Source: Crambe crambe (lineage: Eukaryota; Porifera; Demospongiae; Poecilosclerida; Crambeidae). From it: a stretch of 64,000 nt of DNA. Positions 13,401-25,596 of the stretch are shown here, piece after piece; within the stretch, counting starts at the first letter, position 1, and each line of letters starts with the position of its first letter. The position numbers and the translations under genes were made by a program. Location of the stretch: NCBI GenBank assembly GCA_963924555.1, contig OZ004585.1, forward strand, positions 3,423,488 to 3,487,487. Direction: 5' to 3'. The notes beneath the pieces were generated by a model. It saw only the letters and a list, made by a program, of their open reading frames with translations. It was not told the DNA's origin and made no database searches.

Positions 13401-16400
13401 AGTACTATCACACTCATTGATATCTGCATGTGTTATAAAAGGATAGGAATATGACATACATACAAAAAATTGGAGCTTACTGCTGCAAGTGAATCCATTC
13501 CCACTGAATCCTGAGTTACAGGCACAGACAAAGGAACCATTGGTATCTTGACACATGGCATTCACATCACATGGAGTACTATCACACTCGTTGATATCTG
13601 CATGTGTTATAAAAGGATAGGAATATGATATACAAAAAAAATTGGAGCTTACTGCTGCAAATGAATCCATTCCCACTGAATCCTGAGTTACAGGCACAGA
13701 TAAAGGAACCATTGGTATCTTGACACATGGCATTCACATCACATGGAGTGTTATCACACTCATTGATATCTGCATGTATTATAAAGGGATAGAAATATGA
13801 CATACAAAAAATTAGAGCTTACTGCTGCAAGTGAATCCATTTCCACTGAATCCTGGGTTACAGGCACAGACAAAGGAACCATTGGTATCTTGACACATGG
13901 CATTCACGTCACATGGAGTAATATCACACTCGTTGATATCTGCATGAGTCATAAAGGGATAGGAACATGAGATATGGTAATATAGGAGCTTACTGCTGCA
14001 AGTGAATCCATTTCCACTGAATCCTGAATTACAGGCACAGACAAAGGAACCGTTAGTATCTTGACACATGGCATTCATATCACATGGAGTACTATCACAC
14101 TCATTGATATCTGCATGTGTTATAAAAGGATAGGAATATGACATACATACAAAAAATTGGAGCTTACTGCTGCAAGTGAATCCATTCCCACTGAATCCTG
14201 AGTTACAGGCACAGACAAAGGAACCATTGGTATCTTGACACATGGCATTCACATCACATGGAGTACTATCACACTCGTTGATATCTGCATGTGTTATAAA
14301 AGGATAGGAATATGATATACAAAAAAAATTGGAGCTTACTGCTGCAAATGAATCCATTCCCACTGAATCCTGAGTTACAGGCACAGATAAAGGAACCATT
14401 GATATCTTGACACATGGCATTCACATCACATGGAGTGCTATCACACTCATTGATATCTGGTAGGAATACGGAAGAGTAGCTAAGTAGATTATAAGACAAA
14501 ATATTATGGTGAATATGCACTGAAATAAAATACCTATGACTATAGATAATTTTGGCAGTATAATTGGTACCTGCTACTGTTTTGTTACATTATGTACGAA
14601 ACCAGAATCCTAAAGATCTCCTTCTTATTTCACATCAAAACTGAATGAGATATGAAGAATTGTGATGATCACTAAACTTTGTCCACTAGAGAAGAGAAAA
14701 TCAAAGAGGATAATAGGAATCCAGATAATTCTTTATAACTGTTGGACTTATAACATTCATCTCAAGCAAAAGAAGCTGATATTCATAATTATTCATGTGG
14801 AGGAAAAAGACTCCAGCTAGCCAATATTTTCTTTCTGCAGATTCAATGAAGAGAAGAAATGAACTCCACTTCTGCCTTTTAAAGCTCCATCTCAGTGAGC
14901 AATAGAGAAATACCTATCCTGATCGTATGGCACTTAGCTAAATTTTGAGGAGCTCAACTTTTGCAGATCACCCCATACGTGTCTTGTACGTACAAAAACA
15001 AGGGCGCCGGCTATTTAATGTTGATTCAGAACTAGGTAGCACATCGGATCCATTCTAACTCTTCTAAGTACCGTATTTCCTTGAATAATAGCCCGGGCGT
15101 TTATTTCTTACAGAGAATTCTCATACCCGGCTACAAAATGAGGCAGGCTTCTATATAAGGCCGGCGTCTATTAAATTAATGTACTGCGGGCCGGCGCGGG
15201 GCATATGCACAAGGTGGCGTGTGCATTATTAATGGCGAGTTGAGCGTTATCCGAGGATATAGTTAGCATTGCTGCATCATACGTAGCTGAAAGTAGGTTC
15301 ATTAACTGATCTTACCTGCTTCTTAGACTTTTATCTGTCATTTCTATAGCTTTGATTTTGGTTATGCTACCGTAGCAAGATCTTTTTGACACAAACTTAG
15401 CAGCTGCTTCATGCACGCATGCGCGCGCGGTTTGCAGCTATTAAACTTTGAACTTTGACCAGGCGTTAATTCGAGGCCGGCGTGTATTTCTTATGTTGCT
15501 TGAAGTTTCCCGGCGATTATATGGGGCAGGCGTTTATTCAAGGAGGGCTATTATTCAAGGAAATACGGTAATTAGATTTCTCTCCGGATAAAAAAAAATC
15601 TACTGGTGTAGTGAGGGGGTGTGGTTATTACTTTCACGTGAACACGTATGCACTCCGAATGCAACCTATGTGTACCACACACATATGTAAGCAACTATTT
15701 TACAAGCACATTATTAGCATTCTTTTTCATTAAGTTATTGCTCAGGTTTGCCTGAATGATTTCCATATTATGTTATGGAAGCTTACTACTGCAAGTGAGT
15801 CCATTTCCACTGAATCCTGAATTACATGTACAGACAAAGGAACCATTGGTATCTTGACACATGGCATTCACATCGCATGGAGTACTGTCACATTCATTGA
15901 TATCTATTATGTACATGAAAACAAGAACACTGAGAAAACACTATCAGACCTACTCATGCAAGTATTCCCATTTCCTGAAAATCCAGTAAAGCAGGTGCAC
16001 ATGAAGGAACCAGTGGTATCTTCACATAGAGCATTCTCATCACAAGTGTCTATACCTTCAACACACTCATCTGCATTAATCAAAAAAATTTACATCCGTA
16101 CGTAAGTTTACCACCAAGGTATTTTCTACAGTTGGTTAATTTGGTCAGAGAAATGTTTGACTATCAAAAATGAAAAACGTTGATGAGTTTTTGTTAGCAT
16201 AGCAGCATGCAAGTAAAGAACTAGCCAAAACTAAAATTTAACATACTGAGTGTAAGAGTTATTCTTTAATATGACTAGGGTATGTTCATTGTTCATTACG
16301 GTAAGTGAATCATTTTTTTACATATAATATACATATGTACCACCTCATATCCAGGGTCTGAGTCTTTAATTTGAGAAACTGGTAGTGACTCTATGCTTTA

Positions 16401-17553
16401 TGTTAGCAGAGACAATTCTGTTTAGTCTCAGGTACAGTAAGTTGTATTATCTCTTACAGGAGAATATTCGAAACATTACTTTAGTTGCTGTTATTTGTAG
16501 CCATGCATGAATAGCTAGATAGCTATGCCTTTTATTATTATTATTATTACTTGATAGGCACCACAGGATGTTAAGATATGATTTCATGAATCATCTAGCC
16601 TACTTATGTATTCCAGCTAGTTTCTAGCTCTATCTTTGGGTTGATTGTATACTTACTGACTGCTGCATCTAATAATGCTCACAGCGAGTAATTATCCATT
16701 TTATAAGGCAATGCTTAACTGGGTATGGCAATGTGTAGTGACAAGTATTCCTATATGCTGATAGGCTCAAGTCTAGTATTGATTCAAGCTTCAAATATTT
16801 GCTGTCAAGTTATGTAAGTAAGTGCATAGAAAGCTGTAATACTTACCACAAAGCACTTAGAGCCTACAATTCACTTAGACATGCATGCACAAGTAATCAG
16901 TGCATGCCTGGGCGCTACTATTGCACAGACACATTGCAGGGCATCATATAGGTACTCTCAAGCACCAGGCACAATGGTAGCATAATAGGTGAATTTTCAG
17001 ACATAATAATATTATGCAAAATGTTAGGGTTAAAGCAAAATAGGTAACTTTTGGGGAATTCCTCAAAAGCATAAAAGGCATAATAGACTGATGCCTAATA
17101 CTAGGCACTACTACCTGGGGCATTTACCTGAGAGTTAGCTCGCTCACTTGCTGAATTATACATATAGGGAACTTCAGAAGTTTGGTAACTTCAAACTGTT
17201 TTGAGCAGCTCTAACTCTCCTTAAATATGCTCTATGTAGTAGTATTTTAGTTGCTAATTATGTAGAACATTTTTTACAGATGATGTTTCACTAGACTCAA
17301 CCTGTTTTGAACAACAATTGTGCAGTCACACATACCTATTGTATTCAGAATAGTTACTATAGCATTGCTGGGTGACAGTGTCACGGATGGAGCATTTGAT
17401 GATAGTTGAACTGAGAATGTTTCATTAGACTCGTTATCATTATCGGTAATGATTGTGATATTGACACAATTCCGATTATTTGAGGTTAGATCCAAGTTTG
17501 ATATCAGCATAGAGACAGGAGTATAATCATCCATAACTATAATAATCATAATG

Positions 17554-17616
<63 letters not shown>

Positions 17617-20600
17617 TAATGGGGTGATCTGTGCCATCCCTACTTAGGGAGTAATATTGTACTCTCTGATGAAATAATAATAGTCCCTCATCAGTTCGGG
17701 TGCAAAATTGCATATTGCACTCTTACCTACTACACATGTCCAGATTAGCCTAGTAATGACATTTCTGAAGATAGGCAAGCTAATACTTTTTGACAATGAT
17801 AGGCAATTAAGCTAGGCTAGGCTGATGATAGACAAGCTATTAATAATAGTCAATTTCAGTGTAGTTTTTCTTACCTAAATGACATTTCTGAAGATAATAG
17901 GCAAAGTTGATTGATTTCTACATGGGATTGATCTTATCTAAGTGGATTAGTCTACCCCTAGGCTTTGTCAGGTTCCATTTACAGCTTCCTTCCTGGCTGA
18001 CACATGTAAATGATTAATAGCCAATCACATGATTTTTCATGCAATTTGACTACAATTGCATTTGAAACTGTCTAAATTTTTTCCTCCTGCAATTACCTAG
18101 CCAGTTTCTCATGCAATTATACTCAACCTACGCAGATACAAATAATAATAATAATAATACAACAATAAAACAATCGTTCAATTGTTCAGAGATTTGGTAG
18201 CAGTTTACCATAGCTAAATTTTTATTTATCTGGACCAGGATACGAGTAAAGAAAAATATTTAGCTATTCTAATAAACGAAGATGATGTAGGAACGACTGG
18301 TCAAAAAAGAATTGGAACAAGGGCTTAATGGATGAGTCGTAGCAGCTATAACTTACTGTTTTGCATTAGTCGTAAGGTAGTTTGTGGGTATTAGCTATGA
18401 GTTAGTTGCTCTTTTTTTTTTTTCTTTTTTTTTTTTGGAAACCAGGAAATTGCTTCATATATAAAATCTTTGTACATGCAAGTCATGATCTTAGATGACA
18501 TACTCAGGAAGGTATTATGAGTCAAAGGTGAGTCACTGGCCTGATTTCTGTCTCTAAGAATTGATAATGTAGCTAAGATTTCTACAAAATAAAAATAATA
18601 ACCTTAGATTACTTCATTACTTCCCTGTGCTTTCTAAATCAAGATTTGTCACAATTTCAAAGGTCTTATTTAAGATTATGCTTATGCACATTTTTTAATT
18701 TGACCATATCTAAAGTATCAACTCTTGTAGATTCTTATCAAGAGGTTAACCCATATCAGACTATGGCATCCATAATATGCTTTGAAGTTTTGACCACAAT
18801 TAGGTTTTTAAAACAGTGAAACTACTAGCCATCAGGCTTTGGAGGACCTTCGAGCTGTTGCCAATGATGACCTTCGCCTTCAGTCACCATAATAGCAACA
18901 GCTCTCAGGTTCCTAAAGTAGTGAAACTCCTCAACTTCGTGCAATAACCTATACATAGAGACTCACTGACTCATAATACTTTGCAGGGTGAACCTGATGA
19001 AGGCTAGAGAGTTCTGGTTGAAACGTTGGTGGTTTGTTTCATAAGCTAATTTTATGAGAACTAATTCTATTGAATTTTTATCATGTTAGCTGAGAAAAAT
19101 AAGCAGAGTAAGAATTGTCTTGTTCCTTGCGAATGAATATCCTATTATAAATTTCATCTTGGTAGTACTGATTTTATAATGGATGGTTAATTGCTACCAA
19201 ATAAAAGAAGCAGTGTTGGATTACAATACTGAATACAGCTCTATATAAAGGAAAACTGAAAGACCTCTTCCAATGCTTACCTGAAGCTGTATCATTAGCA
19301 GATGTTATTACATCCAGTGTAACTGAAACAGTTCTATTTAGGGCAGCACTACCAGCACTGTATACAAGTACACACACTGTTATGAAGCCTGTTTGTTCCA
19401 GGACAAAATAAGATTCCATCTGAAGTCCTACAGTCACACCTGCAAAGTTATGTCAATATTTATATATAAGTTTACACTGTTCAAAGATGTATGAATTAAA
19501 GCTATCCACAAAATACCAGTCATTGAATGTCACATCAATTATGTCCTATAATAAAAGAGTTCCATGGTAGCTAACTATTTGACAAAGCTGCTATCTTCAA
19601 ATTATGGGCATTCATATTACCAGTTTCAGGAAAGGAGAGGGTGTAAACAGTAAGGACCACAGTTTCAGGTTTCCATTAGTTCTCGTTATTGCACCTACAT
19701 GCACAACTACACCAGAATTGTGCAGCCATGGGGTGACCTGACTAGCCTTGTACTCAGGCACATTTTGCAGGGAAAGATTAGCAGACCATACAATTTACAG
19801 TAAATGATATAATTATAACAGGTAATTGTTTCTGCTAATAATGTGCACACAGAGTAATTACACCAGAATCAGCTTGGGTGTCTCTCTTATGTCTGCAAAG
19901 AATTTATGAAAATATCTCTTTACAGCTTTTTCAATGTACTTTAATTCTAATGTGATTGTAACAATTTAAATCTCATACTGTCCTGCTATACATTTTTTTT
20001 TTTTTGAGTAGACTACTTTGATTCCAATAAAGTAGTACATTTACACTTACTGTTAGGACATTGGATGCACATAGAATTGATGGAATATCCACTGCCATTG
20101 ACACAGCATAGTGCCACAGAGTCAAAATCTCCAAGAGGAGTTACACACATTCCAGTACTGTCGTAGCTGGCATAGCAGGTCGTCATATTGGATAGAGGAA
20201 CTGGAAACAATGATCACATTTTAATTTATTTATTTTTGGCAATCATGTTTTGTTTTTGTTTTTTGTTGTTGTTATTGTTGTTTTTTTGTTTTGTTGTGTT
20301 TTTTTTTGTAGTCTTCTTCTTCTTCTTCTTCTTCTTCTCCTTCCAGTAGCAAGAGAGTACAAGTTTACATAGTTACGTGCATAAGTTTGTAGCAGGTTCA
20401 AATTAGCAATAATCATGAAGGAAATGCTTTGAGGTTACACATGCACTCTCCAATAACACACAGTTACATAATCTTCAGTAAAAAGCTTGCTCTTCACTCA
20501 TCAGGTTGTTAAATGTACTTCATACCTGCATTGGTGACTCGTCCAGGACAAGGAGTCGGTACTGCATTTTGTATAACAATTTTAGCATCAGTACTGTTAG

Positions 20601-22442
20601 CAGGAGTATAATTATTACCTTGAGTGGGACAATCACTTAAGGTATCCTGTAAGTAAATGAAAATATTTTGTTATCCCTTTCTTAGTTTAGTGTTTAATTG
20701 ATGATAACCACCGTATGGATATTTTCCCCAACTTGTTGAATAGAACTACCAGGATATAGCAATAATGTCAGAGAGACCTTCGATAGCAATTATTAATGAA
20801 AATGTTATGATAGCTTGCTACATATAACCTATACATTATGGCACTGAAAAGTCATAAAAATAGACAAGAGCATTTCAGACTACAGTTACACATGCAACTT
20901 ACAAAACAGATATCAGCACAAGATGGACAAATAAAGGATCCTTGATAACGAAAATTATTCACCATTGTGTCAATCACCAGCTAAATATAGTATTGCTATA
21001 ATTATGACTGATCTCACCATCCACAATTAACTCACCTCTTCACCTTCACATGCACACAAAAATCTTTGACTAAAGAGATGAATCTCCACACCACTTGAAG
21101 TACAAGCATACTGTAATTGATGTAAACACTTAGGATACTCGGTCTAGTTATACTGACACACATGTATAGGTATGACAGTCATACACCTGTAGCTGTCCAG
21201 TAGAGAGTCTTAGTCTAGTTGTCCCAGTTGTGAAAATGAATAAGTTAATTCAACTTTGTTGAATAGGAGCCCTTGTTACATTCATGTATGGTATAGGAAG
21301 CTTTGATTACGTACCTGATAACAGCCAACGCTCCTTGTAACAGTGATTACACTTCCGCTGCTGTCAGTCCTACTCCACCCTCGTCCATGTTCAATACATC
21401 TGGAGCCTGACCCAAGTAATTCACCAACAATATTACTGGATTCAACAGGTTGGTCACCACTATTAGAACAGCTCCTAGACTGAAATGTATAAACATAGTT
21501 AAAAATGTATCATAGAAGTCCACCATGGCTTACATTTGAGAAAGGGCGATCAAATGGGCAGTGATCATATAACTGACTTGAACCACCAACTCTAGCTGGG
21601 CTAATAGTGTTGCTATTAAAGTTTGGCCCAGAATTGAAGTACTGCATAAAAATAAAATGTATATTAACTAAAATCATCAACTTTGGCCAATACCTACATA
21701 CATAATTATGCACTCGTAAAATTACATATGTCAAGTATCTTACACGTACCAAGGATGTAAAATTACTATAAGATAAAAAGTTAGACATACTTGATTCTGA
21801 AGCGGTAAATCACTGGAGAATTGTATTAGATTGCAAAATGATCGTAAGTCTCTATCTACACTGCAAGTAGTGAAACTTCCAGGTGCATTACTCAGGACAT
21901 TGCAGAAAGGACTTATTGAACTTCCACTTTATAATAACACAAATAATAATTATGATGATCTGAAATAATAATCATATTACCTGCTTGTTTGACGGTTGAT
22001 ATGTTCCAGGCAGCTTCCACGAAGAAAACGACAGCCAGCTCCACTCCCCCAAGCAAGGGCTCCAGCCATAGAGTAATTTGCCACATACCACCTACATGGG
22101 TCAGAATCAATGATTATTTAATACTACACACTATGCACTAACCCTGAGTCTTGAAATAGTGCTAAAGTCAGATGAGATACTGGAGAATTAAATGATATCT
22201 GTCCAATCATGTATTCATTCTACATAAAGTATAAATTCCTTAATCAGCTATAATTGCTTTTTGATATTCTCTGTTACATCAGCCTAATTTATAACACTAT
22301 TGACATTACACCAAGGATTCTTGCTTCCCAGTGTGAACCTGCTGTCCCTGATCCACCATCATCTTCCACTTCAACACCAAGAATTGATTCAATAGGACAG
22401 CCATATTGCAAAGAAGCTTGTTCCTATGTGTAGGTGTGTGTG

Positions 22443-22484
<42 letters not shown>

Positions 22485-24630
22485 CGTGTGCATGTGTGTG
22501 TGGTATAATTATAATAACTATTAGCTATGATAAGATCATTTAAAGAATTCATACTATAACATTTGGAGTCACTATGATATTTGCAGCACGTGACACTGGG
22601 CCATTTCTAGTTTCCCAGTCTGGATACATCACATTGCGAACAGTTTCATTTCGAACATTCCCATTTTCATCCCTGAAAAATTGGAAAAGCCCGCTGGTGA
22701 ATCCCTACAAGAAGAAATAATACAGCCAATAATAATAATTGAGGGGAAATCCTAAAGGTAGAAAAATTAAAGTTCCAAATTATAGGCTTGATGGATCAGA
22801 TACCTATTGTCTGTTTGAGTCTGACTGATTTACAACCATTTATAGTTATGCCTAGTCATCTATTCAGCTGACTGATAGTCCAGTGGAGAGCTCAGCTGAG
22901 TCAATGTAGGAATCCCAGTGAGTCGAAGTGAAAGCATCGTGAATGGTAGGTACAAAATGTGTACATACTAAAGCTACCAATGAGCAATGCTCTAAGTATT
23001 CCTTTCACTGACCATACAATATATGCACATATCCCAGCTTTACAATTATTAAGTCCCACCCCTTAATTTCCTTCCTAATAATATCTTCAGTCTTTTAGCG
23101 TAGTGATTGATATCACATTTAGCTCCTACTACATATATAATGAAATACACAATACGTACCAATGGACACACCACCCTCTCACATATGTGCTAAGGTGTAG
23201 GGGAATTTAATAGCTCCAAATATGTAAGTATGCACTAAGGTTGAGACTGGATACGTAGATACAATGATCAACATACCAGTGCATGTGTTACTTCATGAAG
23301 AGCAACAGTAAAAATTTCCTCATCTGTAAGTCCATTGATAACATCAAGGCAGTACACATTAAATCCAGCGATTGGCCTTTAAAAAATAACATGCAACTAT
23401 AATAGTGAAATCCATCACTGTGATACTTACGTACCTACTCAAGGAAGATTCGAGTTGACAAGCATTAGCAAATGCTAAGACACCTGAATTTTGAGCACAA
23501 GTGCCAGTATTACTGTAAGTGTAATATATGATCATGTCTGTGTTGCTTATGCCAGGCCCATCTGTGGATCCTGGCCTCTGAGCACAATTAGCACTGTTAC
23601 CAAAACATTCGGTACATGCCTATAAAAATATAATACACACACAATGAAAGTGAACTGCAATACATATCCTCAAATAATTTATATGCCACCAAAAAAATCC
23701 TACATAGTAGTAGATTTCAAACAAATGTGGTAATCTGGAGTTGGACCATTAGAGTTTTGTACGGACAAAGCAATAACACATCAGCTTTAGCTTTTGGCAG
23801 TTATGATATCCATTTCAAAACTTAAAACTAAGCAGTGGTGGATTCAGGATGCGAGAAAGGGGGTTGCACGCATTCATTTTACTTGACCACACCCACTTCT
23901 GAGGCTGACTGCTGTGACATGGTAAGACTTAGGCAGCTAAATTTTAATAGATACAGCTAGATAGAGATAATAGACGATAAAGAGGATGAAATTAGTCTGC
24001 TTACATCTGAGCATGCTCAGTGGGCACAGCGTGCTGGGCTGGTGGGCAACGACCCCTGGTTCGTGACCTGCCAGACTAGGCCCAAAGGGGGAAACCTTCA
24101 AACCCCCCTGGATCCGCCACTGCTAAGTCATTTATGTTAATACCAATTTTTGATAAATTCAGAGGTTACTATTGATTACTAAATTTCAACTCCTGAGGAA
24201 GAAAATTATAACAGTGTATTGGAACCTTGTTAACCAATATATTTGACTAATGAAAGCCTTTAAGGATCACAGTAGAACCTTTCATTTGCTCGATTACACA
24301 TACTTGTAGGTGATCTTCTGGAATAGGAATGGAACCACAGGTTGAGGTAGCACTACACTGGTTAACACAACCTATTCTTACTGAATCCCGAAAGAAGGCA
24401 CGACCATTATCACAAGACCTGAGAAGCAAACGTACACCACAAGTTAATACATGAATAAAGCCAAATCTGTAAAAAAAAGTACCCTAGTGTATGTACATAT
24501 GTGTGGATATGAAAATCTAAGACTACCCTTATTAGTAGATCAAGTTAATTATGCAGAGATATAAATTCTACCATGGTTATAAATTTGGGCCAATAGGATT
24601 ATAGAGACCTATACCTTTTTACAGAGTCAA

Positions 24631-24661
<31 letters not shown>

Positions 24662-25596
24662 TGGACATCTTCATTCCTACTAAATAGAGTAGAAATTAAT
24701 TATACATCCAGGTTGACAACAAACATAGGCCAGAGTTCAAATATATCGAAAATACTATTCTGCAGTTATGTAATAAATCTGTGGGTATGGCTATTATTGT
24801 ACAGCAGAACCAACAACCATCACTCAATTTTTGTATACAAACTGTGTCTGATTCCTGTTATGAAGTTATAGCTACCAATTACGATAGGCACTGTAGCTAG
24901 CTAGTGGAAGAGACATTTAGCTAGTTACTAATTCCCTCCCCCCTGAAGTTTGCCATTAAAAATATATAGCATAAGCCACAAATATATTGTGGGACTTAGT
25001 TAACTAGCTAAGTTGTCTCAAGAGTGTCCCCATTACATTGTACCTTTGTAACAACAGAGGTTGAGTGACAGGAATGACACTAAGTGCAGCTTGAAAAAAA
25101 CTTTCCAGTCGAGAAATTATTCCCTGTACAAAAAGCAATGTATGTTAGTTAGAATAAAGTGTTTTTTTTGTCAGTAAATGTATGTATAGCTACCTCCAAT
25201 CGCATCCTCTGTGCTGTAGTACCACTGCAGATACAACGATAATTACCATATTAGCTATATATCTTTAAGCTGCTGTTATCATGGACATGAACCACGTTTC
25301 TCAGGTGATTAATATACCAACTTAGCTATTTGAACTAACACGCCACTGTCATGATAGAAAAAGGAGAGACGAAAAGGTGTAAAGTTAGATGCTTCTCTTT
25401 TCTGAGGTCCTGAACCACCTCTAAGGAGTACTCCAGTTATCAGCTATAATAACAGTAACTATGTATATAGACTAGCAAAGTAGCAGAAGATTATACTTAC
25501 TTTTGATGTATCTGGGTCATGATAACACTTAAATTCTATAGCATGGACTGAAAGAGATAGGATACAGATGATCAAGAACTTAGCAAAATTTTCCAT
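4265..25596 (-). CDS. Leishmanolysin-type (M8) metalloprotease fused to Calx-beta and 37 EGF repeats
   Basis: Traced exons from the start: 25501-25596, 25340-25443, 25194-25224, 25044-25123, 24304-24418, 23435-23619, 23277-23376, 22555-22704, 22310-22423, 22143-22219, 21981-22091, 21791-21926, 21534-21641, 21315-21479, 21036-21110, 20903-20980, 20526-20646, 20051-20200, 19281-19439, 17336-17536, then 37 EGF exons (16070 down to 4914) and a tentative last exon 4265-4407. All have GT-AG boundaries and all phases match, totalling about 2,275 residues. A signal peptide ([19 protein letters not shown]) is followed by a C-Y-H-D motif like the M8 cysteine switch. The zinc site is HEVTHALGF (His231, Glu232, His235) with the third His in GSHWE (His318) and a Met-turn-like NEYM at 326-329. 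Residues about 666-785 form a Calx-beta domain. It is probably a secreted or membrane-anchored protease with a long calcium-stiffened stalk. Splicing is inferred, not observed. Confidence 0.85.
4914..5030 (-). repeat. Isolated EGF exon, last of the traced series
   Basis: A 117-bp exon identical in design to the array members ([20 protein letters not shown] and six cysteines), with GT-AG boundaries and phase 1-1. It is separated from the next upstream EGF exon (6782) by 1.75 kb of intron filled with dispersed repeats. Confidence 0.8.
5031..6781. other. Long intron with dispersed repeats
   Basis: No exon of the EGF type is seen here. It contains a repeat shared with 8930-9240 and 16740-16930 (landmark TTAGGCTCTAAGCGCATTGT near 5520) and a short segment AAAGTGAAAGGGCCTGGTAT near 5294 that recurs near 58112. 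The small minus-strand open frames have no recognisable content. Confidence 0.5.
6782..7916 (-). repeat. EGF exon cluster, 7 exons
   Basis: Exons 6782-6898, 6952-7068, 7125-7241, 7296-7412, 7461-7577, 7632-7748 and 7800-7916, each 117 bp, with introns of 48-56 bp. All except 7632-7748 are nearly identical. That one differs most ([26 protein letters not shown]) and looks like an older copy. Four introns (54, 48, 54 and 51 bp) are multiples of three and stop-free, so five exons read through in one frame. Confidence 0.85.
7917..9895. other. Long intron with a decayed EGF exon
   Basis: Mostly repeat-derived DNA. About 9618-9690 keeps fragments of an EGF exon (the tract GAATTACAGTCACAGACAAA and a damaged remainder), which looks like a dead array unit. 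The 8930-9240 part is a copy of the dispersed family also found at 5480-5660 and, reversed, at 16740-16930. Confidence 0.5.
9896..14456 (-). repeat. Dense EGF exon array, 27 exons with higher-order repeats
   Basis: Low ends of the 117-bp exons: 9896, 10065, 10236, 10406, 10576, 10746, 10916, 11088, 11258, 11428, 11598, 11768, 11938, 12108, 12279, 12450, 12624, 12796, 12966, 13136, 13307, 13481, 13653, 13823, 13994, 14168 and 14340. Each starts after CAG with ATATCAAC and ends GCA before GTAAG; introns are 52-57 bp and also nearly identical. Each unit encodes one calcium-binding EGF of 39 residues. The intron length series 54-57-55-53 recurs, marking a block of four exons (687 bp, 13136 to 13823) and a related block of five (857 bp, 12279 to 13136). 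This implies recent block duplication or strong homogenisation. Confidence 0.9.
14457..15786. other. Intron containing a DNA transposon
   Basis: Between EGF exons 14340-14456 and 15787-15903. Apart from the terminal-inverted-repeat element at 15069-15570 I see no exon or RNA gene. Confidence 0.5.
15069..15570. mobile_element. Non-autonomous DNA transposon, TA-flanked
   Basis: The ends are perfect inverted repeats of 23 bp starting CCGTATTTCCTTGAATAATA, flanked by TA on both sides, as for Tc1/mariner-type insertions. The interior is GC-rich for this window (GGCCGGCG motifs) and repeats sub-motifs such as GGCGTTTATT. It has no transposase frame. It lies in an intron of the protease-EGF gene. 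Confidence 0.8.
15787..16070 (-). repeat. First two EGF exons of the large gene
   Basis: Exons 15787-15903 and 15954-16070. The upstream one (15954-16070) is divergent: it begins [16 protein letters not shown] and ends GNTCM, and is joined in phase 1 to the Calx-beta exon 17336-17536. The other is of the common type. The divergence suggests that the array expanded from units downstream of these founders. Confidence 0.85.
16071..17335. other. Intron between Calx-beta and EGF exons
   Basis: No exon recognised. It contains, in reverse orientation at about 16740-16930, the dispersed repeat also seen at 5480-5660 and 8930-9240 (landmark CTTACCACAAAGCACTTAGA). Confidence 0.5.
17618..17670 (-). repeat. 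Short interspersed palindromic repeat, copy 2
   Basis: Reverse-strand copy of the 441-497 element, reading AATGGGGTGATCTGTGCCAT and then the GAGTA/TACTCTC arms on the plus strand. It abuts the AAT microsatellite. Confidence 0.75.
18990..19104 (+). mobile_element. Penelope-like fragment with hammerhead-like core
   Basis: Contains CTGATGA (18994-19000) and GAAAC (19020-19024) followed by GTTGGTGGTTTGTTTCATAA and a tail ending GCTGAGAAAAATAAGCA. The core and flank match 27875-27955 closely. The tail is the reverse complement of the start of that second copy. No upstream ACGT arm is seen, so the ribozyme fold is not complete here. Confidence 0.55.
23833..24122. mobile_element. MITE with CAGTGGCGGATCCAG-type ends
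   Basis: The ends CAGTGGTGGATTCAGG and CCTGGATCCGCCACTG are inverted repeats, and CTAAG flanks both sides (23828-23832 and 24123-24127). Such ends resemble those of hAT-type non-autonomous elements, although hAT duplications are normally 8 bp. It sits in the intron between protease exons 24304-24418 and 23435-23619. Confidence 0.7.
24632..24657. repeat. Poly-C tract
   Basis: About 26 consecutive C in an intron of the protease gene. A second run lies near 27199-27213. The lengths may be assembly-sensitive. Confidence 0.8.

Larger units (their letters stand above)
17537..19280. other. Intron inside the Calx-beta domain
   Basis: The intron splits the Calx-beta coding region. It contains an AAT microsatellite (about 17550-17613), a reverse copy of the palindromic repeat (17618-17670), a run of T at about 18412-18436 and a Penelope-like fragment (18990-19104). 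Confidence 0.6.

Noticed and set aside
6782-14456. CRISPR array
   Set aside because: The regular repeat-spacer look comes from conserved exons and introns encoding EGF modules; both parts are repeated and coding.
9795-14520. Separate small EGF proteins in the array
   Set aside because: Each has no start of its own and is bounded by splice sites; the frames are exons plus readable introns of one gene.
18990-19104. A second complete hammerhead ribozyme
   Set aside because: The core CTGATGA and GAAAC are present but no upstream ACG arm could be found, so the fold would be incomplete.
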